DNA from: Bacteroidota bacterium
GTDB lineage: Bacteria > Bacteroidota > Ignavibacteria > T3Sed10-11
Reading direction: 5' to 3'
DNA length: 5,310 nt
Assembly: GCA_007128495.1 (NCBI GenBank)
Contig: SKXH01000214.1
Span: forward strand, 1-5,310
Below, one piece after another: positions 1 through 4,592 of the stretch. How positions within the stretch are numbered: position 1 is the first letter of the stretch; each line of letters starts with the position of its first letter. Below the pieces are notes generated by a model. That model was given only the letters and a program-made list of their open reading frames with translations. It was not told where the DNA came from and did not search any database. The position numbers were made by a program, and so were the translations under genes.

Positions 1-106
1 CTGCACTGAGCGTTAAGCGGAGTTCGGTGCTGAGTATAAATCCCGCAATAAGAATAAACAATAAAAAGAAAAGCATCGGTACGGGATGGGGGAGGTGCCG
101 TATCAT
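1..106 (-). CDS. Probable ECF transporter T component (EcfT/CbiQ-like), N-terminal fragment
   Basis: An ATG at 106-104 on the minus strand opens a frame that runs off the left edge after 35 complete codons. It begins MIRHLPHPVP and continues with a strongly hydrophobic stretch (about residues 11-25) before STELRLTLSA. The start overlaps the stop of the upstream S-component gene as ATGA, so the two are almost certainly co-transcribed and translationally coupled. A short polar start with a proline, followed at once by a membrane helix, is how many EcfT/CbiQ-type energy-coupling subunits begin. In such operons the T component and one or two ABC ATPases commonly follow the S component. What is seen is the frame, the hydrophobicity and the overlap. 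The T-component identity is inferred mainly from context, because only the first helix is present. Another membrane protein of the same operon is possible. Confidence 0.55.
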   Translation of the reverse strand, partial: MIRHLPHPVPMLFFLLFILIAGFILSTELRLTLSA

Positions 107-711
107 GTTTTATTGGTCTGCCTCAAGTGGTGATAACCGGGAAATCGCATCAGCAGAGTCTTCGGCATTTTGCTGAGGATGGCAAATGCCAGTAAAAAAG
201 TAATTCCTTTATCGACAGGATCCGAAGCGAGTCCCTGATAGAGTACTGCCTGCATCAATTCCTGACCGGTAGCCCTGAAGTACAAAACCAGAAAATCTGT
301 ACCGGCAAGCGTTATCCCGCCGAATAAATATGCAGATATGGGGGCGGAAACAAGTGCTGCACATATACCGACAATTATCCCGCCGAGTACGGCTTTCCAC
401 CAATGCAGGAAAAATCCCTTTTTCGTAAATATACCCGCGAGAATTGCAATGATGATCATAACGGGTATAAAAAACATCATTGCCGGACTGAAGACTGCGC
501 TTGCGAGAAGGTTCGATATGATTCCCGTTATGATGGCGGGTACGATACCACAGAGAGCCGCTACCACCACCGTACCGAGCGAATCCAAATACAGCGGAAT
601 CTTCAGCAATGCAACAAGCTGTCCAATACCAAGATTGACCGCGACCCCCACGGTCATTAAAGAAAAAACCGGAGGTGTTATGTTCCTGCGCAAGTATGTT
701 GAAATGCCCAT
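103..711 (-). CDS. ECF-type transporter S component-like integral membrane protein
   Basis: Probable substrate-capture subunit of an energy-coupling factor (ECF) transporter in the inner membrane. From the chosen ATG (711-709) the product is 202 residues with about five to six hydrophobic segments (roughly 15-36, 41-65, 77-94, 106-127, 132-146, 169-182). Features typical of this S-component group are the Asn/Gly-rich first helix (NLGIGQ, from N26), the PLYLDSLGT stretch (39-47) at the start of helix 2, the NLL around residue 67, and a C-terminal SDPVDKGI element (163-170) followed by a last helix and a basic tail. The substrate (a vitamin, metal or base) cannot be read from the sequence. The frame is open to a TTG at 747, and another ATG lies at 657. 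I prefer 711 because it keeps a basic N-terminus (YLRRN) ahead of helix 1 and leaves the divergent promoter region free. No clear ribosome binding site decides between them. The stop overlaps the next gene's start (ATGA). Confidence 0.72.
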   Translation of the reverse strand: MGISTYLRRNITPPVFSLMTVGVAVNLGIGQLVALLKIPLYLDSLGTVVVAALCGIVPAIITGIISNLLASAVFSPAMMFFIPVMIIIAILAGIFTKKGFFLHWWKAVLGGIIVGICAALVSAPISAYLFGGITLAGTDFLVLYFRATGQELMQAVLYQGLASDPVDKGITFLLAFAILSKMPKTLLMRFPGYHHLRQTNKT

Positions 712-740
712 GGTAAAAAGTATACGCAATGCGGTATTAA

Positions 741-772
741 TTTGCAACTTAAACGTATGTTTAGTAATTTCA
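741..772 (+). promoter_or_regulatory. Candidate promoter for the DUF1028 gene
   Basis: In the short AT-rich gap between divergent genes, TTTG (741-744) is followed after 20 bases by TAATTTCA (765-772). This partly fits the Bacteroidota-type pattern (-33 TTTG, -7 TAnnTTTG), matching four of the six fixed bases in the -7 element. It can also be read as a weak sigma-70 pair, TTGCAA and TAATTT with 17 bases between. The start of transcription would fall near 778, giving a leader of about 35-40 bases. The near-palindrome at 750-763 lies inside the spacer. This is motif reading only. Confidence 0.3.
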
Positions 773-814
773 TTGTATTCTCACGCCTTATTAATAATAA
801 TGCAAAAATATGCG

Positions 815-1903
815 ATGAAAAATTTATTATATTTTTTGATTGCAGGACTTTTTACATGTGCCGGCATATTGAATGCAAGCCATAAGGAAAGCGTCCATAC
901 ATATTCCATCGTCGCCTATGATCCGGTGAATGGCGACCTTGGCGTTGCTGTCCAATCGAAGTTTCTGGGTGTTGGACCGGTAGTACCGTGGGTGGAAGCA
1001 GGCGTTGGAGCGATTGCGACACAGGCCTGGGCAAATACACAATACGGTCCCGATGGATTTGCTATGTTAAAGGATGGAAAATCTGCCGGGGAAACCGGAC
1101 AACAGCTTATCCGCAATGATGAGAATGCAAACCATCGCCAGGTCGGGATTGTGGATGCGGAAGGCGGTGTGTGGGTTTGGACCGGAGATGAGTGTCATGA
1201 TTGGGCCGGACATATCAAAGGTGAAAACTTTACCGTGCAGGGAAATTTACTTGCAGATGAACAGGTAGTGCGGGATATGGCAGATGCTTTTGAAGAAACC
1301 GGGGGAGATCTTGCTGTGCGGCTGCTTGCAGCATTGCGTGCAGGAGAAGATGCAGGAGGCGATCGCCGGGGTAGTCAGTCGTCGGCTCTTATGGTATATC
1401 GTAAAAACGGTGGGTATGCCGGTTATAATGACCGCTTCATTGATCTCCGCGTCGAAGACCATGATGATCCGGTCGGTGAATTGGAGCGGATATTTTTGTT
1501 GTGGGAAGAATTTCTCGGTATGCAAGCGCGTGCCCGTACAGCGAAAATGTTCGAGGATGATGATAAAAAAGATGCTGCCAGGCGGGAACGTGATCGTATA
1601 ATGTACATTGCAGACCGTATGGTGGAGAGAGACAGTGAAGATGTCGGATCGCTGATCAGAATCGGCTGGCTTTTGATAAATGAAGATGTACACGTTGAGC
1701 ACGGTTTACAGTTGGCGCAGAAAGCGGTATTGCTTGCACCCGAAAACCGCGATGCGCTATACCTTATTGGAGAAGGTTACTATAAAATTGGTGAGCATAT
1801 GGAGGCGATCGAGGCATTTGAATATGCGTTATCTAAATTCCCCGGCGATCAACAAATAAAAAGCAGGTTACGTGAAATAATGGAAATACAAAATACTGAA
1901 TGA
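815..1903 (+). CDS. Exported DUF1028 family protein (Ntn-hydrolase-like fold) with C-terminal TPRs
   Basis: A 362-residue protein starting at ATG 815 with a typical Sec signal peptide: MKN, a hydrophobic core to about residue 17, and a likely cut after ILNA (residue 21). It therefore probably acts in the periplasm or outside the cell. Residues about 28-236 match the DUF1028 family. The hallmarks seen are HTYSIVAYDP (28-37), LGVAVQSKFLGVGPVVPW (42-59), EAGVGAIATQAWAN (61-74), YGPDG (77-81), VQGNLL (141-146) and GDRRGSQSSAL (182-192). DUF1028 structures adopt the Ntn-hydrolase fold. T29 could be an N-terminal nucleophile if processing exposed it, but that is inference, and the substrate of the family is unknown. 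A charged linker (about 240-262) leads to roughly two TPR-like helical pairs (about 277-344), suggesting a partner protein. The frame stays open upstream to 338, but that part is antisense to the transporter gene. ATG 800 (five residues longer) is the main alternative start. No Shine-Dalgarno sequence is seen. The stop overlaps the next start as ATGA. Confidence 0.85.
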   Translation: MKNLLYFLIAGLFTCAGILNASHKESVHTYSIVAYDPVNGDLGVAVQSKFLGVGPVVPWVEAGVGAIATQAWANTQYGPDGFAMLKDGKSAGETGQQLIRNDENANHRQVGIVDAEGGVWVWTGDECHDWAGHIKGENFTVQGNLLADEQVVRDMADAFEETGGDLAVRLLAALRAGEDAGGDRRGSQSSALMVYRKNGGYAGYNDRFIDLRVEDHDDPVGELERIFLLWEEFLGMQARARTAKMFEDDDKKDAARRERDRIMYIADRMVERDSEDVGSLIRIGWLLINEDVHVEHGLQLAQKAVLLAPENRDALYLIGEGYYKIGEHMEAIEAFEYALSKFPGDQQIKSRLREIMEIQNTE

Positions 1904-2343
1904 GTCCTTGGATTAACATTGTTCTAATTGTTCCCGCACTCATTATCACCGGGACCATATTATTGATTCGAGTTAAAGGGAAGCTTGAAAATAAAGTATT
2001 TCTTTATCGACACGAAGGTATAATTTTACAAACCAGTCTTACGCTTTTTAGAATTCGCAATCACAGCGGAGTACGGCGTATGTCGCTGGGATTGGCGTTA
2101 TTAACCGCTGAACGGTTAATTGTTTTCGACTGGAAGCAAAAAGCCGTCTTTGAGTGTGAATTTCAATCATCGACGCATGGTGAGGAAAAGAATTGTAAGC
2201 TTCACCCGAATCCCAAAAAAAATCATATTGCGGTGCATTGCACATGCGGAAATTTGGATCGTGAAATTACAATGAGTGTGAGAAATGCAGATGCCTGGCG
2301 GCTGGAGTTTTCGCGGTTGTGTTCTTATGAATCATCCGAATAG
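1900..2343 (+). CDS. Hypothetical single-pass membrane protein with possible bacterial PH-like domain
   Basis: I do not recognise a named family. The 147-residue product has one N-terminal membrane helix (about residues 4-24, WINIVLIVPALIITGTILLI), then a basic stretch and a soluble domain of about 115 residues. The domain alternates short hydrophobic strands and turns. Its central segment, MSLGLALLTAERLIVFDWKQKAVFECEF (starting at M61), resembles the 'G.l.lT..RLiv.d' strand pair of bacterial PH-like domains, and the last segment, ADAWRLEFSRL, could be the closing helix of such a fold. This is fold-level inference. Three cysteines lie in the C-terminal half apart from C136 near the end, including the pair CTCG. 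Its ATG overlaps the DUF1028 stop (ATGA), indicating translational coupling, so the two proteins probably work together at the envelope. Its end overlaps the convergent minus-strand gene by 19 bases. Confidence 0.7.
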   Translation: MSPWINIVLIVPALIITGTILLIRVKGKLENKVFLYRHEGIILQTSLTLFRIRNHSGVRRMSLGLALLTAERLIVFDWKQKAVFECEFQSSTHGEEKNCKLHPNPKKNHIAVHCTCGNLDREITMSVRNADAWRLEFSRLCSYESSE

Positions 2344-2759
2344 GCGATCACCATCATATTAGGCCAAAAGTCGGGGTGCAGGTAGTGTGTTATAAAGCTG
2401 TTGAAGTGTTGTACCCGGTGCTCATGCATCATAATACAGAAGCGAATTCCGTCTTGCCGCAGGGTTAAATCCATATAAAGATCGTACTCGGTGAGCGATG
2501 ATTCGTCGGTGAGGTCATCTCCTTTTGTTTTGACAAGTCCGATGTACAATTCCCCCGTTTCATTATGAACTCCGAGTACGTGCGGTTGTTTCCGGCGCTG
2601 ATCGCCGAAACCCGGATTCGGAAAAAGTTTGGGCAATGGCAAGCCGTCTATATCGACCGCTGAATGTACGGTTATATCGTTTTTCCTGAAGTTTTCGGCC
2701 ATTGCCCGGATCATATGCCGGCGTTCTTCGTCGGTATGTTTGTAATCGTGTGTTGACAT
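2325..2759 (-). CDS. Hypothetical protein, possible degenerate PD-(D/E)XK-like fold
   Basis: A 144-residue soluble protein with no signal peptide or membrane helix, starting at ATG 2759-2757 and ending at TAA 2327-2325. I do not recognise a named family. It has an acidic/basic N-terminal helix (about 8-26), a proline-rich turn (PLPKLFPNPG, 41-50), then QPHVLGVHNETGELYIGLVKTKGDDL (58-83), a helix around TEYDLYMDLTL (90-100) and hydrophobic strands (RFCIMM, NMMVIAYS). The order strand, 'GELYIGLVKT', helix, strand looks like the core of PD-(D/E)XK nuclease-fold proteins. However, the expected acidic residues are replaced (PH instead of PD, and G74/L75 instead of E before V76-K77), so if related it is probably not an active nuclease. 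The C-terminus is acidic (SDDS). No Shine-Dalgarno sequence is visible, and the start is preceded by AT-rich DNA. It overlaps the plus-strand neighbour tail to tail by 19 bases. The function is unknown. Confidence 0.65.
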   Translation of the reverse strand: MSTHDYKHTDEERRHMIRAMAENFRKNDITVHSAVDIDGLPLPKLFPNPGFGDQRRKQPHVLGVHNETGELYIGLVKTKGDDLTDESSLTEYDLYMDLTLRQDGIRFCIMMHEHRVQHFNSFITHYLHPDFWPNMMVIAYSDDS

Positions 2760-2887
2760 ACAGTTAATCTAATGAAAATACACACAAAATGGAACCAAGC
2801 TGTAAATAGTGTCGTTTTTAGACTTAGAGAAAGTAGTAATACCTTGATTTCACAATATTTTTTTTATAACTTATTATATTATGAATC

Positions 2888-2916
2888 ACGCGGCAGATAT
2901 GTGCCGCGTCTTTTTT
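2888..2916 (+). terminator. Strong rho-independent terminator hairpin with no upstream plus-strand gene
   Basis: ACGCGGCA (2888-2895) pairs perfectly with TGCCGCGT (2902-2909) across a six-base loop (GATATG). The 8-bp stem, rich in G and C, is followed by C and a run of six T (2911-2916). It is the only GC-rich element in otherwise AT-rich DNA. The T run sits on the 3' side in the plus direction only, so it would stop plus-strand transcripts. No plus-strand gene ends between 2344 and 2888, so it either stops read-through from the distant DUF1028 unit, ends a short RNA, or acts as an attenuator in the suf leader. Confidence 0.8.
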
Positions 2917-2922
2917 GTTAGC

Positions 2923-2947
2923 AAATAGGACTAAAATGGTCTTATTT
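2923..2947. promoter_or_regulatory. Candidate IscR/Rrf2-type operator upstream of sufB
   Basis: AAATAGGAC (2923-2931) and GTCTTATTT (2939-2947) form a 25-base inverted repeat with one mismatch around TAAAATG. The core GACTAAAATGGTC matches the centre of the IscR type-1 box as I remember it (GACTRWWWYAGTC) at every position but one, and the total length is also 25 bases. IscR and related Rrf2 regulators bind such boxes in the [2Fe-2S] state and repress Fe-S assembly genes. The site lies about 60 bases before sufB, a sensible place to block its promoter. A TAAAAT hexamer (2932-2937) at the centre could serve as a -10 element. No regulator gene is in the window. Confidence 0.6.
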
Positions 2948-2962
2948 CTTAAGTGATTGAAA

Positions 2963-2978
2963 AATTTAATGTTAAATT
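2963..2978. repeat. Perfect AT-rich inverted repeat in the sufB leader
   Basis: AATTTAA (2963-2969) and TTAAATT (2972-2978) are exact inverted copies separated by TG. The element lies 15 bases after the IscR-like box and 30 bases before the sufB start. It may be a second operator or may overlap the promoter -10 region (TAAATT, 2973-2978). In AT-rich DNA a palindrome this long can also arise by chance. Confidence 0.35.
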
Positions 2979-2995
2979 AGTGTGCACAAATCCAT

Positions 2996-3003
2996 AAGGG
3001 AGA
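2996..3003 (+). promoter_or_regulatory. Ribosome binding site of sufB
   Basis: AAGGGAGA, with GGGAG at 2998-3002, sits five bases before the ATG at 3008. It is the clearest Shine-Dalgarno sequence in the window and fixes the sufB start, whereas the hypothetical genes upstream show none. Confidence 0.7.
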
Positions 3004-3007
3004 TTGT

Positions 3008-4540
3008 ATGAGTAATTCAGCAGAAGAAAAAGATCAAATGCAGGTAGAAATTCCCCGGGAAGAGGAAAAGAAGGTTCACAAAGCCAAGAAAAAAGTCACC
3101 GAAAAGGATACGCTTGAAGCTTTCGGTAACCGCGAATACAAGTGGGGGTTTTATACCGATATTGAGCAGGAATATGCATCTCCGGGGTTGAATGAGGATG
3201 TGGTACGGTTTATTTCAATGAAGAAAAAAGAACCGGAGTGGATGCTTGAATGGCGATTGAAAGCGTTTCGTAACTGGCAGAAGATGAAGGAACCGACGTG
3301 GGTCAATGTCACATATCCTCCGATCGATTTTCAGAAACAACGATACTATGCTGCGCCGAAATCAAAAGACGATAGACCGCAAAGTCTTGACGAGGTAGAT
3401 CCCGAGTTGTTGAAGACATATGAAAAACTCGGTATTCCGCTTGAAGAACAAAAAATGCTTGCAGGTGTGGCAGTCGATGCAGTGTTCGACAGCGTGTCGG
3501 TTGCAACTACGTTTAAGGAGAAGCTCGCTGAAGAGGGCATAATCTTTTGCTCGATTTCGGAAGCTCTGCAAAACCACCCCGACCTGGTAAAGAAATATCT
3601 CGGTACAGTCGTTCCGTATAATGACAATTACTTTGCCGGATTGAACTCCGCAGTGTTCAGCGACGGGTCGTTCGTGTATATCCCGAAAGGTGTTCGCTGT
3701 CCGATGGAGTTGTCTACATACTTCCGTATCAACAGCGAAAATACCGGGCAGTTCGAGCGCACATTGATCATCGCCGAAGAAGATTCTTATGTAAGTTATC
3801 TTGAAGGATGCACTGCACCGAAGCGTGATGAGCACCAACTGCACGCAGCGGTTGTCGAGTTGGTAGCGCTTGATAATGCCCAGATCAAATATTCCACTGT
3901 TCAGAATTGGTACCCGGGTGATAAGGAAGGAAGAGGCGGTATTTACAATTTTGTCACAAAACGCGGTAAGTGTGCCGGGGTGAATTCAAAGATATCGTGG
4001 ACACAGGTCGAGACCGGTTCGGCCATCACCTGGAAATACCCGAGCGTGGTATTACAGGGAGATAACTCGGTAGGAGAATTTTATTCCGTAGCGCTGACAA
4101 CGAATCACCAGCAGGCAGATACCGGCACAAAGATGGTGCATATCGGTAAAAACACGAAAAGTACAATTGTTGCAAAGGGTATTGCGGGCGGCGTAGGCCA
4201 GAATTCCTACCGTGGTCTTGTCAAAGTTTTGAAAAAAGCTGAGAATGCACGGAATTTCTCGCAGTGTGATTCGCTCTTGCTCGGCGACCGATGCGGCGCT
4301 CACACGTTCCCGTATATCGAGGTGAATAACACGTCGTCGCAGGTCGAACACGAAGCAACGACTTCGAAAATAGGTGAAGATCAGATATTTTACCTGAACC
4401 AGCGCGGTATATCGACCGAAGATGCGGTGTCAATAATCGTGAATGGATTTGCAAAAGAAGTATTCAAAGAGCTGCCGATGGAGTTCGCCGTCGAGGCGCA
4501 AAAACTTCTGGGCGTCAGTCTCGAGGGAAGCGTTGGATAA
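3008..4540 (+). CDS. sufB: Fe-S cluster assembly scaffold protein SufB
   Basis: SufB is the cytoplasmic scaffold core of the SUF pathway. In the SufBC2D complex it accepts persulfide sulfur and, with SufD, assembles a cluster that is passed to apoproteins. The 510-residue product matches SufB along its whole length. Seen are VAVDAVFDSVSVATT, IIFCSISEAL, YLGTVVPYNDNYF, VPKGVRCPMELSTYFRIN, SYVSYLEGCTAP, STVQNWYPGD, SKISWTQVETGSAITWKYPS, GTKMVHIGKNTKSTI, NSYRGLVKV and the C-terminal FAVEAQKLL. C420 in NFSQCDSLL aligns with the essential E. coli Cys405, and E447-H448-E449 with E. coli E432-H433-E434. C268 in EGCTAP probably matches Cys254. The N-terminus is about 23 residues longer than in E. coli and highly charged (residues 5-35), and the Cys-rich insertion I recall in the E. 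coli protein is absent. A good ribosome binding site supports ATG 3008. Stops TAA and TAG are in tandem. sufC follows after 52 bases with no terminator, so the genes form an operon. Confidence 0.97.
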   Translation: MSNSAEEKDQMQVEIPREEEKKVHKAKKKVTEKDTLEAFGNREYKWGFYTDIEQEYASPGLNEDVVRFISMKKKEPEWMLEWRLKAFRNWQKMKEPTWVNVTYPPIDFQKQRYYAAPKSKDDRPQSLDEVDPELLKTYEKLGIPLEEQKMLAGVAVDAVFDSVSVATTFKEKLAEEGIIFCSISEALQNHPDLVKKYLGTVVPYNDNYFAGLNSAVFSDGSFVYIPKGVRCPMELSTYFRINSENTGQFERTLIIAEEDSYVSYLEGCTAPKRDEHQLHAAVVELVALDNAQIKYSTVQNWYPGDKEGRGGIYNFVTKRGKCAGVNSKISWTQVETGSAITWKYPSVVLQGDNSVGEFYSVALTTNHQQADTGTKMVHIGKNTKSTIVAKGIAGGVGQNSYRGLVKVLKKAENARNFSQCDSLLLGDRCGAHTFPYIEVNNTSSQVEHEATTSKIGEDQIFYLNQRGISTEDAVSIIVNGFAKEVFKELPMEFAVEAQKLLGVSLEGSVG

Positions 4541-4592
4541 TAGAATCTTAAGATAATATAATGTCAAATTAAAAAAACGGAGATAAGCACTA

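Larger units (their letters stand above)
2760..3007. other. AT-rich divergent intergenic control region ahead of sufB
   Basis: This 248-base stretch separates the minus-strand hypothetical gene from sufB. It holds no convincing gene. In order it contains plain AT-rich DNA (2760-2857), a run of eight T (2858-2865), a strong terminator-type hairpin on the plus strand (2888-2916), an IscR-box-like palindrome (2923-2947), an AT-rich perfect inverted repeat (2963-2978) and the sufB ribosome binding site. Both neighbouring genes are transcribed away from it, so it must contain their promoters, although no clear consensus pair stands out. TTGATT (2844-2849) with TATAAC (2865-2870), spacing 15, is a weak candidate lying upstream of the terminator. 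Confidence 0.7.

Noticed and set aside
338..814. Upstream extension of the DUF1028 frame, including a strong-looking GGAGG followed by an ATG at 680
   Set aside because: The frame is open here but runs antisense to the transporter S-component gene. The signal peptide begins naturally at 815, and the sequence before it looks like noise rather than a conserved domain. The GGAGG at 671-675 is probably coincidental.
815..880. Lipoprotein signal (LFTC) in the DUF1028 signal peptide
   Set aside because: Phe at -2 and Thr at -1 do not fit the lipobox, and a signal peptidase I site after ILNA fits better.
1247..1702. Minus-strand open frame of 151 codons opposite the DUF1028 gene
   Set aside because: It is antisense to a well-supported gene and Cys/Ile/Phe-rich as expected of a shadow frame, with no recognisable domain.
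2858..2865. Run of eight T as a second terminator
   Set aside because: No hairpin precedes it on either strand; it is simple AT-rich sequence.
2772..2921. Open frame of 49 codons on the plus strand upstream of sufB
   Set aside because: It has no ribosome binding site and an unremarkable composition, and it runs through the terminator hairpin into the T run. It is probably a chance frame.
4541..4592. Short palindrome ATCTTAAGAT (4545-4554) between sufB and sufC as a terminator or processing site
   Set aside because: A 10-base AT-rich palindrome without loop or T run is too weak. The genes are expected to be co-transcribed.
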